A stretch of DNA of 64,000 nucleotides from Halotalea alkalilenta (GCF_001648175.1 NZ_CP015243.1:2480001-2544000); one strand, 5' to 3'. Counted from the stretch's first letter, positions 28,663 through 40,962 are shown. Program-made: numbers and translations. The notes: a model not told the origin generated them from the letters alone.

Positions 28663-29181
28663 ATGTCAACCATGCGAATTCCCCACACCGTCGAGCCCTA
28701 CCGGCTGGCCGCCAACGCCGAGCGACTGGAAGGCCTGATCCCGCTCGCTTCGATGCCGCGTTTGGTTGATGCGCTCGGCGAGCAGCAAGGCGACTGCCGG
28801 GTGCGCCTCGCCTTCGATGTCGACGCTCAGCGCCAGCGTCATATCGATGGCAGGCTCGAAGCGCGGGTGACGATGCACTGCCAGCGTTGCCTGCAGCCGA
28901 TGGAGGTCGAGGTCGAAAGCGACTTCCTGCTCGCGATGGTCTCGAGCGACGCCCTCGCGGCGGAGCTGCCGAAGCGTTATGAGCCGGTGCTGGTCGAAAA
29001 CGAACAGCTTCAGCTGCTGCCGGTGGTCGAGGACGAACTGCTCCTCAGCCTCCCGCAGGTGGTCTATCACGATGATGCCGATTGCGGCGTCTCGCGCGAC
29101 CAGCTGCAGAGCGGCAAAGCCGTCGAGGACGACAGGACCAACCCATTCAGCGTGCTGCGTTCGCTGAAGGACAAACCTTGA
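28663..29181 (+). CDS. yceD: DUF177 family 23S rRNA accumulation protein YceD
   Basis: A 172-residue protein of the family that in E. coli affects 23S rRNA accumulation and precedes rpmF. The cysteine pair [11 protein letters not shown] lies near residues 67-77 and an acidic C-terminal segment follows (VVYHDDADC). No ribosome-binding site precedes the ATG, and the strong promoter places the RNA start almost at it. A second ATG three codons later is equally unsupported. The gene heads the rpmF-plsX-fab operon. Confidence 0.9.
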   Translation: MSTMRIPHTVEPYRLAANAERLEGLIPLASMPRLVDALGEQQGDCRVRLAFDVDAQRQRHIDGRLEARVTMHCQRCLQPMEVEVESDFLLAMVSSDALAAELPKRYEPVLVENEQLQLLPVVEDELLLSLPQVVYHDDADCGVSRDQLQSGKAVEDDRTNPFSVLRSLKDKP

Positions 29182-29227
29182 TTCTCCGGGCGCCCTGCGC
29201 TCGGACACTACCCGTAGGAGATTCAAC

Positions 29228-29404
29228 ATGGCCGTTCAACAGAATCGCAAGACCCGCTCCAAGCGCGGCATGCGTCGTGCCCACGATGCCCTCAGCGCTC
29301 CGGCGCTGGCCCAGGACAAAGAGACCGGCACTACCCATCGCCGTCACCACGTCTCTCCCGACGGCTTCTATCGTGGCCGCAAGGTCGTCGACGTCGACGC
29401 CTGA
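29228..29404 (+). CDS. rpmF: 50S ribosomal protein L32
   Basis: A 58-residue ribosomal protein, too short for a simple ORF cut-off: [20 protein letters not shown], then [24 protein letters not shown] lies 7 bases before the ATG. It lacks the zinc-binding cysteines, as in most gammaproteobacteria. It sits between yceD and plsX, the standard order. Confidence 0.97.
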   Translation: MAVQQNRKTRSKRGMRRAHDALSAPALAQDKETGTTHRRHHVSPDGFYRGRKVVDVDA

Positions 29405-29444
29405 GCGCGGCGTCGACCGGCCGCGGCACGGCTGATTCCAGCGC

Positions 29445-30482
29445 TTGCGGGCGGTGCGTATCGCCATCGATGCGATGGGCGGGGACTTCGGTCCCCGCGT
29501 CATCGTCAGGGGCTGCTTCGAGGCGCTCAAGCGCGATGCTTCGCTGTCGCTTTTGCTTTTCGGTAGTCGAGCCTCTCTCGATGAAGCCTTCGATGCCTTG
29601 CCGCGCGCCATGGCGCCGCTGCGAGAGCGGATTTCGCTTCGCTACGTCGAGCGCAGCTTTTCCTCCGCGGAACTTCCCTCCCATGCCCTGCGCGGGCGCT
29701 ATCTCAGTGATCACGATGCCTCAAGTCTCCATGCCTCGATTCGTGCGGTCGAGCGCGGCGAAGCCATGGGCTGCGTCAGCGCCGGGGACACCGGTGCGCT
29801 GATGGCGGTGGCGCGTCACTGCCTCGGCATGCTGGAAGGTATCGTTCGCCCGGCGATCAGTTCGGCGATCCCCACCATCGGCGAGCGGCCCTGCTACGTG
29901 CTCGATCTCGGCGCCAATGTCGATTGCCAGCCGCGCCACCTGCTGCAGTTCGCTCGCATGGGGGCCGAGATGGTCAGCGTGGTCGATGGCATCGAGCGGC
30001 CCAGGGTGGCGCTGCTCAACATCGGCTCGGAGACCCGCAAGGGTAGCCGCTTGGTGCGCGAGACCGATGCGTTGCTGCGCGCGCTCGATGCGCCGCGCTT
30101 CGACTACCAGGGCTTCGTCGAGGGAGATGGCATCTATGCGGGCAGCATCGACGTGATCGTTTGCGACGGGTTCGTCGGTAATGTGGCGCTGAAGACCAGC
30201 GAGGGGCTTGCCAAGATGCTCGGGCGCAAGCTGCAGGTGACCTTCGAGGCGAACTGGCGCACTCGACTGGTGAGCTTTCTCGCCCGTCCGGCGCTGTCGC
30301 GCTTTCGTCGTGAGATCGATCCGGTGCGCTACAATGGTGCCAGTCTGCTCGGCCTCTCCGCGACCGTGGTCAAGAGTCACGGGGGAGCCGATGCGCTCGG
30401 CTTCTCGTACGCGATCTCGAGGGCCGTGACCGAGGTCTCGGGGCGCCTGCCCGCCAGGCTCGCCGAGGGGCTGGCGAAGTGA
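29445..30482 (+). CDS. plsX: Phosphate acyltransferase PlsX
   Basis: Converts acyl-ACP to acyl-phosphate for phospholipid synthesis; peripheral at the inner membrane. It has 345 residues from a TTG at 29445; the GTG at 29454 (giving MRIAIDAMGGDFGP, the family N-terminus) is at least as likely and neither has a clear ribosome-binding site. Motifs: CVSAGDTGALMAVA (about 108-121), VLDLGANVDCQP near 151, ALLNIGSETRKGS near 188, VCDGFVGNVALKTSEG near 238. fabH, which follows plsX in E. coli, is absent; fabD follows. Confidence 0.95.
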   Translation: MRAVRIAIDAMGGDFGPRVIVRGCFEALKRDASLSLLLFGSRASLDEAFDALPRAMAPLRERISLRYVERSFSSAELPSHALRGRYLSDHDASSLHASIRAVERGEAMGCVSAGDTGALMAVARHCLGMLEGIVRPAISSAIPTIGERPCYVLDLGANVDCQPRHLLQFARMGAEMVSVVDGIERPRVALLNIGSETRKGSRLVRETDALLRALDAPRFDYQGFVEGDGIYAGSIDVIVCDGFVGNVALKTSEGLAKMLGRKLQVTFEANWRTRLVSFLARPALSRFRREIDPVRYNGASLLGLSATVVKSHGGADALGFSYAISRAVTEVSGRLPARLAEGLAK

Positions 30483-30563
30483 CCGCCTCATTCCAGGCTG
30501 TGATCCGAGGCGCTAATCCCTTGGGTCCAGATCATTCGATCGCATACAGATAGGTACTTCCAG

Positions 30564-31523
30564 ATGACCGCTAACCTCGCTTTCGTCTTCCCCGGTCAGG
30601 GCTCCCAGCATCTCGGTATGCTGCGGGAGCTCGCCGAGCGCTACAGCGTGGTGCGCAGCACGTTCGAAGAAGCCTCCAGTGCCCTGGGTTTCGATCTTTG
30701 GCACACCGTTCAGGAAGGCAGCCCCGAGGCGCTCAACGCCACGGCGGTGACCCAGCCGGCCCTGCTTACCGCAAGCGTTGCGATCTGGCGGGTCTGGCAG
30801 GAGCTCGAAGGCCCCCGCCCGACGCTGATGGCGGGGCACAGTCTCGGCGAGTACAGTGCGATGGTCTGCGCCGGCACGCTTGGTTTCGCCGACGGTGTGC
30901 GTCTGGTGCGCCTGCGTGGGGAGGCGATGCAGGCGGCGGTGCCCGAAGGGGTCGGCGCGATGGCGGCGATTCTCGGTCTGGACGACGCTCAGGTAGAAGT
31001 GGCTTGCCGTGAGGCCTCGCAGGGCGATATCGTCGCGGCGGTGAACTACAACTCACCGGGGCAGGTGGTGATCGCCGGGCATCGGGCGGCTGTCGAACGT
31101 GCCATCGCGGCGTGCCAGCAGGCGGGCGCCAAGCGGGCGCTGCCGTTGCCGGTATCGGTGCCGTCTCACTGCGAACTGATGCGCCCTGCGGCGCTGCGGC
31201 TCGGTGCCGCGCTTGCCGAGCTCGAGGTCAAGCCGCCACGCTATCCGGTGATACAGAACGTGGATGCGCAGAGCCACGATGACGTGGAAGTGCTGGTGGC
31301 GCGACTGGTCGAGCAGCTCTATCGGCCGGTGCGCTGGTCCTCCTGCGTCGAGGCGCTGGTTGAGCAAGGCTCGCGGGTGTTCATCGAGTGTGGTCCCGGT
31401 AAGGTGCTGACAGGTCTCAACAAGCGCATCGACCGGCGGATCAAGGGGCTCGCGGTGAATGACCCTGAGTCCCTGACGAGCGCGCTGGAGCTTGCGCGCG
31501 AAGAGAACGAAGAGAGCGAGTGA
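30564..31523 (+). CDS. fabD: Malonyl-CoA:ACP transacylase FabD
   Basis: Loads malonyl groups onto ACP for chain elongation. It has 319 residues (E. coli 309). FVFPGQGSQHLGML starts the protein; Ser93 in GHSLGEYSA is the nucleophile; His of VPSHCELM near 205 is the partner. It is part of the plsX-fabD-fabG-acpP series, 81 bases after plsX and 6 bases before fabG. Confidence 0.97.
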   Translation: MTANLAFVFPGQGSQHLGMLRELAERYSVVRSTFEEASSALGFDLWHTVQEGSPEALNATAVTQPALLTASVAIWRVWQELEGPRPTLMAGHSLGEYSAMVCAGTLGFADGVRLVRLRGEAMQAAVPEGVGAMAAILGLDDAQVEVACREASQGDIVAAVNYNSPGQVVIAGHRAAVERAIAACQQAGAKRALPLPVSVPSHCELMRPAALRLGAALAELEVKPPRYPVIQNVDAQSHDDVEVLVARLVEQLYRPVRWSSCVEALVEQGSRVFIECGPGKVLTGLNKRIDRRIKGLAVNDPESLTSALELAREENEESE

Positions 31524-31529
31524 CTGGAT

Positions 31530-32273
31530 ATGGCGAGTGAAAAGAAGGTGGCGCTGGTGACCGGCGCTAGTCGTGGGATCGGGCGTGCGGTGGCCCGCCA
31601 GCTGGGGAGCCAGGGGTTCTTCGTGATCGGTACCGCGACCAGCGACGCCGGTGCCGAAAGGATCAGTGCCGATCTCGCCGAGCATGGCGTCGAGGGGCAA
31701 GGGGCAACGCTCGAAGTCAATGACGCCGCCGCGGTCACGGCGCTGGTCAGCGACATCACCGAGCGCTTCGGTGTCCCGCTAGTACTGGTCAACAACGCCG
31801 GGATCACTCGCGACAATCTGCTCATGCGGATGAGCGAGGAGCAGTGGGACGAGGTGCTGGACACCAACTTGAAGTCGGTCTACCGGCTCTCCAAGGCTTG
31901 TCTTCGCGGGATGACCCGTGCGCGCTACGGCCGTATCATCAACGTAAGTTCGGTGGTCGCGACCTTCGGCAACCTGGGGCAGGCCAACTACGCCGCGGCG
32001 AAGGCCGGGATGGAAGGGTTCAGCCGCGCGCTTGCTCGCGAAGTAGCCTCGCGCAACATTACCGTCAACTGTGTCGCTCCCGGCTTCATCGCCAGCGACA
32101 TGACCGAGGTCTTGCCCGAAGCGCAGCGTGACGCGCTGCTTGGGCAGATTCCGCTCGCCCGCCTGGGCAAGCCGGAAGAAATCGCTGCCGCTGTCGGCTT
32201 TCTGGCCAGCGATGCCGCCGCTTATGTCACCGGTGAAACTCTGCACGTCAACGGTGGCATGAACATGCGTTGA
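31530..32273 (+). CDS. fabG: 3-oxoacyl-ACP reductase FabG
   Basis: NADPH-dependent reductase of the fatty acid cycle, 247 residues. The Rossmann motif TGASRGIGRAVA is at about residues 11-22, NNAGITRDNLL near 90, and the catalytic triad is Ser of NVSSVVATFG, Tyr154 and Lys158 in NYAAAKAG. The C-terminus GGMNMR is canonical. Coupled to fabD by a 6-base gap. Confidence 0.97.
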   Translation: MASEKKVALVTGASRGIGRAVARQLGSQGFFVIGTATSDAGAERISADLAEHGVEGQGATLEVNDAAAVTALVSDITERFGVPLVLVNNAGITRDNLLMRMSEEQWDEVLDTNLKSVYRLSKACLRGMTRARYGRIINVSSVVATFGNLGQANYAAAKAGMEGFSRALAREVASRNITVNCVAPGFIASDMTEVLPEAQRDALLGQIPLARLGKPEEIAAAVGFLASDAAAYVTGETLHVNGGMNMR

Positions 32274-32288
32274 TCGCCCCCGGTGGCG

Positions 32289-32318
32289 TTGTTGCGTCAC
32301 TCTGGAGCGGTCTATAAA
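32289..32318 (+). promoter_or_regulatory. Candidate acpP promoter
   Basis: TATAAA at 32313-32318, with TTGTTG 18 bases upstream (32289-32294), lies between fabG and acpP. A separate promoter here would fit the high demand for ACP. Confidence 0.5.
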
Positions 32319-32370
32319 CTACCGTCAGTCTTGAACCGGCGGAATCCGTACTATTAGGAGCACAGACAAC

Positions 32371-32604
32371 ATGAGTACCATTGAAGAGCGCGTCAAGAAG
32401 GTCGTGGCCGAGCGCCTGAACGTCAAGGAAGAAGAGATTCAGAACAGCTCTTCTTTCACTGAAGACCTGGGTGCTGACTCGCTCGACACCGTTGAGCTGG
32501 TAATGGCTCTGGAAGAGGAATTCGATACTGAAATTCCCGACGAAGAAGCCGAGAAAATCACTACCGTGCAAGAAGCGATCGACTACATCAACGCTCACCA
32601 GTGA
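32371..32604 (+). CDS. acpP: Acyl carrier protein
   Basis: A 77-residue acidic carrier. Ser37 in [12 protein letters not shown] receives the 4'-phosphopantetheine. TAGGAG lies 10 bases before the ATG. Codon use is visibly more biased (for example GAA, CTG, GAC) than in neighbours, consistent with very high expression. A strong terminator follows, separating it from fabF. Confidence 0.98.
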   Translation: MSTIEERVKKVVAERLNVKEEEIQNSSSFTEDLGADSLDTVELVMALEEEFDTEIPDEEAEKITTVQEAIDYINAHQ

Positions 32605-32676
32605 GCGTATGACGCGACGCCTCGGGTTGGCGTTCGCGTCGTGTTATCGATGACCGCCGCGCGTCTTGTACGCAGG

Positions 32677-32704
32677 AAAAACCGCTCCATCGGAGCGGTT
32701 TTTT
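32677..32704 (+). terminator. acpP terminator
   Basis: Stem AACCGCTCC/GGAGCGGTT around a 3-base loop, preceded by A and followed by six T; it lies 72 bases after the acpP stop. Confidence 0.88.
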
Positions 32705-32812
32705 CATATCCAAAGCCTCGGGCGAGATGACCTGAGCTTGCTTTGGATACCCACCCGCCGGGGCTTTGGCCGCCTGGATTGCGTGGTTGGAGTGCGAGGG
32801 GCCGAATCGGCG

Positions 32813-32841
32813 TTCGAACGAGGTGCATTTGACGCTATAAT
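32813..32841 (+). promoter_or_regulatory. fabF promoter
   Basis: A consensus -10 TATAAT (32836-32841) with TTCGAA 17 bases upstream (32813-32818). It lies between the acpP terminator and fabF, so fabF has its own transcript with a leader of about 165 nt. I see no clear FabR or other operator. Confidence 0.6.
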
Positions 32842-33012
32842 CTCCGCTTCGATTACGCTCTCCCCGAGGGTGTCATCGGGTAGAGAGGGCGGCGTGCAGT
32901 TGGCAGTGCCGTTCCCGCTCCCGCAGCGCGACTTGAATCGTCGCATCCAGGTCGCGGCACAATCAGAGAGCGGCGCTTGCGCCGCGTTAGAGCAAGGTTT
33001 GGAGGAGTGATG

Positions 33013-34245
33013 ATGCCTCGCAGGAGAGTCGTAGTGACCGGACTCGGTATGCTGACCCCGGTCGGCAACACCGTCGATGAGAGCTGGTCGAACATCTTGA
33101 AGGGCAAGAGCGGCATTGGTCCGATCGAGCACTTCGATGCTTCCACTTTCAATACCCGGTTCTGTGGCTCGATCAAGGACTTCGACCCGACGCCCTATCT
33201 CAATCCGAAGGAAGCGCGCAAGGTCGATCTGTTCATCCAGTACGGGCTCGCCGCCGCTGCACAGGCGATCGCCGACTCGAGGATAGTCTGCAGCGAAGAC
33301 AACGCACATCGTATCGGCGTCGCCATCGGTTCGGGGATCGGTGGCCTGCCGATGATCGAGAACAACCATACGGCGCTGATCAATGGCGGCGCGCGTCGCG
33401 TCTCGCCGTTCTTCGTCCCTGGCTCGATCATCAACATGGTGGCGGGCAACCTGGCGATCCAGTACGGCTTCACCGGGCCTAACATCGCGATCACCACCGC
33501 CTGTACCACTGGCACCCATAACATCGGCTACTCCGCACGCACCATCGCCTACGGCGACGCCGACGTGATGGTCTGCGGCGGCTCCGAGATGGCCTCCTCG
33601 CCGCTCGGCATCGGCGGCTTTTCCGCGGCCCGCGCGCTCTCCACCCGCAACGACGATCCGCAGGCCGCCAGCCGCCCGTGGGATCGCGGTCGCGATGGCT
33701 TCGTACTCTCCGATGGCGCCGGGGTGATGGTGCTCGAGGAGTACGAACATGCCGTCGCTCGCGGCGCGACCATCTATGCCGAACTCAAGGGCTTCGGCAT
33801 GAGCGACGACGCCTATCACATCACCTCGCCGAACGGCACCGGTGCCGAGATGGCGATGCGCAATGCGATTCGTGATTCAGGCATAGCGCCGGAGTCGTTG
33901 CAGTACATCAACGCCCACGGCACTTCGACCATGGCCGGCGACGTCGCCGAGAGTCAGGCGGTCGAACGGGTGATGGGCGAGGCCTCCAAGCAGGTCGCGG
34001 TGAGCTCGACCAAGTCGATGATCGGCCATCTGCTCGGCGCCGCCGGCGCGGTCGAGGCGATCTTCTGCGTGCTCGCGCTGCGTGACCAGATCGCGCCGCC
34101 GACGATCAACCTCGACGAGCCCGACGAGGGCTGCAACCTCGATTACGTACCCCACGTCGCCCGCGAGATGCATATCGACCACGCGCTCTCCAACTCATTC
34201 GGCTTCGGCGGCACCAACGGCTCACTGCTGTTCGGCCGGGTGTGA
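33013..34245 (+). CDS. fabF: 3-oxoacyl-ACP synthase II FabF
   Basis: Condensing enzyme that elongates acyl-ACP, including the temperature-controlled C16:1 to C18:1 step. It has 410 residues (E. coli 413). Tandem ATGs at 33010 and 33013 follow GGAGGAG; the second gives the better spacing. Catalytic residues are Cys164 in [10 protein letters not shown], His302 in [11 protein letters not shown] and His339 in GHLLGAAG. It leads into pabC after 21 bases. Confidence 0.96.
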   Translation: MPRRRVVVTGLGMLTPVGNTVDESWSNILKGKSGIGPIEHFDASTFNTRFCGSIKDFDPTPYLNPKEARKVDLFIQYGLAAAAQAIADSRIVCSEDNAHRIGVAIGSGIGGLPMIENNHTALINGGARRVSPFFVPGSIINMVAGNLAIQYGFTGPNIAITTACTTGTHNIGYSARTIAYGDADVMVCGGSEMASSPLGIGGFSAARALSTRNDDPQAASRPWDRGRDGFVLSDGAGVMVLEEYEHAVARGATIYAELKGFGMSDDAYHITSPNGTGAEMAMRNAIRDSGIAPESLQYINAHGTSTMAGDVAESQAVERVMGEASKQVAVSSTKSMIGHLLGAAGAVEAIFCVLALRDQIAPPTINLDEPDEGCNLDYVPHVAREMHIDHALSNSFGFGGTNGSLLFGRV

Positions 34246-34266
34246 GGCCTTGGGGATGAGGCAGGC

Positions 34267-35091
34267 ATGAGCGAGCCCGGCGGGGCGAATCGAGCGAGGA
34301 GCGAAGCGATGCTGCCCTTCGACGATCGCGGGCTGGCCTATGGTGACGGCGTGTTCGAAACCGTGCTGGTGCGCGATCATCGCCCGACCCTCTGGCAGGC
34401 CCACCATGCCCGGCTGATACGCGGTTGCGAAGTGCTTGGCATGCGGGCTCCCGATCGCGATGCGCTGGAGGCCGCCTTCGCCGGCGCCCCTGGTCTCAAG
34501 GTGACCAAACTGATCGTCACCCGCGGCAGCGGCGGCCGCGGCTATTTGCCGCCGGCGCAGCCGAAGGTCAGGCTGCGCTGGCGCTCGACGGCGTTCGCCC
34601 CTGATACCGCGCGCTGGAGCGCGGGCGTCGAGGTGGGGCTCTGCCGGCTGCGCCTGTCCCGTCAGCCGGCGCTGGCCGGCATCAAGCACCTCAACCGGCT
34701 GGAGAACGTGCTTGCCCGGGCGGAGTGGCGCGAGGAGAAGATCGCCGAGGGTCTGCTCGCCGATCAGCAAGGATGGCTGACCGAGGCGACGGCGATGAAC
34801 CTTTGCTGGCACGATGGACGCCGCTGGTTCACGCCGCCGCTCGAGCAGTGCGGCGTCGCGGGCACGCTACGTGCGGCGCTGCTCGAGGCAGGCCTGCTCG
34901 AGATCGCGCCGCTGCATCTCGACGAGCTGGCGCGCGCCCGGGCACTGTGCCTGATCAACTCGGTGCAGGGGCTGTGGCCGCTGCGCCGGCTGCACTTCCC
35001 CATCCAGCGGGAGCCGTTCGAACCGCCATTGGCCGATGCCCATCTCGCGCTGCAGCGCAGCGCCCATCAACTGCTCGGGTATCATCGCTGA
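34267..35091 (+). CDS. pabC: Aminodeoxychorismate lyase PabC
   Basis: PLP enzyme that releases p-aminobenzoate from aminodeoxychorismate for folate synthesis. It has 274 residues (E. coli 269). FDDRGLAYGDGVFET is at about residues 18-32, VTRGSGGRGY near 85, and Lys140 in AGIKHLNRLENVLAR holds PLP. GAGG lies upstream of the ATG. The fabF-pabC-mltG-tmk-holB order is conserved in gammaproteobacteria. Confidence 0.95.
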   Translation: MSEPGGANRARSEAMLPFDDRGLAYGDGVFETVLVRDHRPTLWQAHHARLIRGCEVLGMRAPDRDALEAAFAGAPGLKVTKLIVTRGSGGRGYLPPAQPKVRLRWRSTAFAPDTARWSAGVEVGLCRLRLSRQPALAGIKHLNRLENVLARAEWREEKIAEGLLADQQGWLTEATAMNLCWHDGRRWFTPPLEQCGVAGTLRAALLEAGLLEIAPLHLDELARARALCLINSVQGLWPLRRLHFPIQREPFEPPLADAHLALQRSAHQLLGYHR

Positions 35092-35127
35092 GCGCCGCGA
35101 CATCATTACGGGTCCGATATCATCGTC

Positions 35128-37891
<2,764 letters not shown>

Positions 37892-37928
37892 GCCCTGGTG
37901 CGATGTCGAATCCAACCATGAGAACGCC

Positions 37929-38756
37929 ATGACTCGAAGCTTCACTGCGTCCGCGGCACCGATGGCCCAGCCGCACTTCGTCGACTCCCACTGTCATCTC
38001 GACCGGCTCGATCTCGCGCGCTACCAGGGTAGCCTCGACGCGGCGATCGACGCAGCCGTCGAGGCGGGCGTCGGCCGGATTCTCGCCATGGCGACCGACC
38101 TGGACGACCTGCCCGGGCTGGTCGAGATCGCCCGCAGGCATCGCTGCGTCGAGATCGCCGCCGGCGTGCATCCCCTCAAAGCACTCGAGCAGGAGCCGAG
38201 CCTCGATGAGATCCGCGCCTGTATCGAGCGCTTCGCGCCGGTCGCGGTGGGTGAGATCGGCCTGGACTTCGCCGATACCGAGGCGGCGGTGCCGTTCGAG
38301 ACCCAGCGCCTGCGCTTTCGCAATCACCTGATCGCGGCCACCGAGGCGGAACTGCCGGTCAGCGTGCATACCCGCGCCGCCGGGGAAGAGACGCTGGCCT
38401 TGATCCGCGCGCACGCAAGCCCAGACGTAGGGGGCGTGCTGCACTGCTTCACCGATGATATCGGCATCGCCCGAGAGGCGATCCGGCTCGGTTTCTACGT
38501 CTCGCTTTCAGGCATCGTTACCTTCCATCGTGCGGAGAACGTCCGCGAGCTGGCGCGCCGCCTCCCGCTCGATCGGCTGCTGATCGAGACCGACAGCCCC
38601 TGGCTTGCGCCGGTGCCTCATCGCGGTAGCCCCAACGAGCCGCGTCACGTGGTCGAAGTGGCGAAGACCATTGCCGAGGTGCGCGGTATCAGTCTCGACG
38701 AGGTGAGGATGCAGACCAGCGCCAACTTCTATCAACTGTTCTCGCGTGTGCGCTGA
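37929..38756 (+). CDS. TatD family metal-dependent hydrolase (YcfH type)
   Basis: A 275-residue TIM-barrel hydrolase related to TatD DNases. Metal ligands: FVDSHCHLDR (HxH, about 18-27), Glu in VGEIGLDF near 109, His in SVHTRAAGEE near 144, His in LHCFTD near 167, and Asp in LIETDSPWLAP near 221. The start at 37929 lacks a strong ribosome-binding site; the ATG 11 codons later is an alternative. Same neighbourhood as ycfH in E. coli (tmk-holB-ycfH). Confidence 0.93.
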   Translation: MTRSFTASAAPMAQPHFVDSHCHLDRLDLARYQGSLDAAIDAAVEAGVGRILAMATDLDDLPGLVEIARRHRCVEIAAGVHPLKALEQEPSLDEIRACIERFAPVAVGEIGLDFADTEAAVPFETQRLRFRNHLIAATEAELPVSVHTRAAGEETLALIRAHASPDVGGVLHCFTDDIGIAREAIRLGFYVSLSGIVTFHRAENVRELARRLPLDRLLIETDSPWLAPVPHRGSPNEPRHVVEVAKTIAEVRGISLDEVRMQTSANFYQLFSRVR

Positions 38757-40962
38757 ACGCTCCATAGTGAGCCTCAGCGCCACGCGCAGGGCGCTGCTCG
38801 AGCGGCTGAGCGAAGAGCAGCGCGCGGTGGTCGCCCACCGCCAGGGACATGCGCGTGTCGCTGCGGTGGCGGGGGCCGGCAAGACCTCGACCCTGGCCGC
38901 CAGGGTCATGGCGCTGCTCGACGATGGTGCCGACCCCGAGCGGATGCTGGTATTGATGTTCAACCGTGCGGCCCGCGACGAGTTCGCCACCCGTCTCCAG
39001 AGCCTCGCCGCACCGGGACAGCGGCTGCCCCGGGTGCGCACTTTCCACTCGATCGGGCATCGCCTTTGCGGCTCGCTGACCCGCTGGGGGGTGCTGCCGG
39101 CACGGCGGTTGATCGAAGCGGAGTGGCAGCGCGAGCGGCTCGCCCGCCAAGCGATGGTACGTACCCTCGAGGAGTATCCCGAGCTCGGCGAGGAGGCGCT
39201 CGAACCCGAGCGGCTCGAGGCGTTCGGTCATTTCTGCGAGCGGGTCAAGGGCGAGCTGGTAGCGCCGGAGCAGATGGTCGAGAGCGACGACTTCGGGGCC
39301 GAGACGCGCCATTTCCCCACCGCCTATCGAATGCATGAGTCACTGCTCGAGGCGCAGGGGCTGATGACCTACGCCGATCTGCTGCATCACCCGCTGCGGG
39401 CGCTAGCGCGCGATCCATCGCTGCGCTTGCGGATCCAGGGCTTCCTCGACCATGTGATCGTCGATGAATACCAGGACATCAACGAGGCGCAGCTGCGCCT
39501 GCTGGCGCTGCTCGCCGCCCCCCATGGCGAGGTGATGGCGGTGGGCGATGCCAACCAGTGCATCTACGAATGGCGCGGTGCCAGGGTCGATGCGATGCTC
39601 GAGCGCTTCGACCGCTGCTTCGGCAAACCGACCGACTATCCGCTCTCCTACACCTTTCGCCACGGCCACGCGCTGGCGCTGCTCGCCAACCATGCGATCG
39701 CCGCCAATCGCCGCCGGCCCGACCAACTCACGCTTGCCGCACCGGGCACGCCGCAGACGACGATCGAGGCCCGAAGCGGGGCGAGGGCGCTGATCGAGAC
39801 GCTCGAAGCGTGGCGCGACCTGGGTCGTCCGCTCGACCAGGCGGCGGTGCTGGTGCGCAGCTGGACGCTGAGCGTGCCGGTGCAGCTGCGGCTGCTGCGT
39901 GCGGGCATTCCCTTCCAGCTCGGCCGTGAGGATCGCTTCGTCTTCCGCCTGCCGCTGGTCCGTGCGCTCGCCGGCTACCTCGAGCTTGCGCTGCAGCCGC
40001 GGCTTCTCGCCGATCCTGCGCATCTGATGTTGCTGTTCTCCCAGCCGGCCACCTTCGTCGCTCGAGAGCGCCTCGAGCGGATCTGCCATCGACTGGCCGA
40101 GTCGCAGCGATGGCTGGCCCGCGAGGATGCGCTGCTGGAGGGGCTCAAACCGATCCAGCGGCGCAACCTGAAAAAGCGCTGGTCGCTTTTGTGCGAACTG
40201 CCGCGGCTGGCCCAGTGGTCGCCAGCCCGGCTGCTCGCCAAGGTGATCGAAACCCTCGACGCGGAGAAGCTGCTGCGTCGCGCCGCCGCGCGCAGGGAGA
40301 AAGGCGAGGAGGACGTGCGCCTGCTCGACGTGCTGCTCGAACAGGCCGGAGAGCTCGCCGACGATACCGCCGCCTTCGTCGCGCTGTTGAAGAATCCGGT
40401 GGAGGCGCGTACCGACGGCGTGGTGATCTCGACCATCCACGGTGCCAAGGGGCTCGAGTGGCCGCTGGTCGCGGTGTGGGGGCTCAATGAGGAGGATTGC
40501 CCGCTCTATGGGCGTGAAATGCCGTTGAGTCCATCGGGGCTGGAAGAGGAGCGCCGGCTGTTCTACGTCGCGGTCACCAGGGCCCAGGAGCGCTTGGCGC
40601 TGTTCAACGACGGCGGTGAGCGTCGCCCGAGCCGGTTCCTCGCCGAGAGCGGCTGGGAGGCCTGCGCTGCGGTCGCCGAGGCGATGGCGGCGGGGGCGGA
40701 CACTCCGGTCGCGGTGGCTGACCCTGCGCTGGTGGAACGCTATCTCTGTGCTTTCGGTCATACGCTGCCGCTGCGCCAGGGCGATCGCCCGTCGCTGCCG
40801 GCAGGCTGGCGACCCGGTGATTGGATCGAGCACGCCACCTTCGGACGCGGCGAGATAGAGCTGGTCGAAGGGGAGGGTGAGCGCTGCATTCTGGAGGTAC
40901 GCTTCTCGACCGCCGGCAAGCGGCGCCTGCTCGCCGCCCGCGCGCCGATCGAGCCTGGCTGA
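38746..40962 (+). CDS. UvrD/Rep-like superfamily I DNA helicase
   Basis: A 738-residue 3'-5' helicase. Motifs: Walker A AAVAGAGKTST (about 42-52), DEYQDINEAQ (about 242), FRHGHALALL, TIHGAKGLEWPLVAVWGL (about 566) and YVAVTRAQERLALF. A C-terminal module (WRPGDWIEHATFGRGEIELVEGEGE) resembles the Tudor-like tail of PcrA/UvrD that contacts RNA polymerase. It starts at a GTG inside the tatD stop; a GTG at 38767 is possible. It is distinct from canonical UvrD in the 2A/2B regions, so its pathway is unknown. The helicase core looks complete. Confidence 0.88.
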   Translation: MCAERSIVSLSATRRALLERLSEEQRAVVAHRQGHARVAAVAGAGKTSTLAARVMALLDDGADPERMLVLMFNRAARDEFATRLQSLAAPGQRLPRVRTFHSIGHRLCGSLTRWGVLPARRLIEAEWQRERLARQAMVRTLEEYPELGEEALEPERLEAFGHFCERVKGELVAPEQMVESDDFGAETRHFPTAYRMHESLLEAQGLMTYADLLHHPLRALARDPSLRLRIQGFLDHVIVDEYQDINEAQLRLLALLAAPHGEVMAVGDANQCIYEWRGARVDAMLERFDRCFGKPTDYPLSYTFRHGHALALLANHAIAANRRRPDQLTLAAPGTPQTTIEARSGARALIETLEAWRDLGRPLDQAAVLVRSWTLSVPVQLRLLRAGIPFQLGREDRFVFRLPLVRALAGYLELALQPRLLADPAHLMLLFSQPATFVARERLERICHRLAESQRWLAREDALLEGLKPIQRRNLKKRWSLLCELPRLAQWSPARLLAKVIETLDAEKLLRRAAARREKGEEDVRLLDVLLEQAGELADDTAAFVALLKNPVEARTDGVVISTIHGAKGLEWPLVAVWGLNEEDCPLYGREMPLSPSGLEEERRLFYVAVTRAQERLALFNDGGERRPSRFLAESGWEACAAVAEAMAAGADTPVAVADPALVERYLCAFGHTLPLRQGDRPSLPAGWRPGDWIEHATFGRGEIELVEGEGERCILEVRFSTAGKRRLLAARAPIEPG

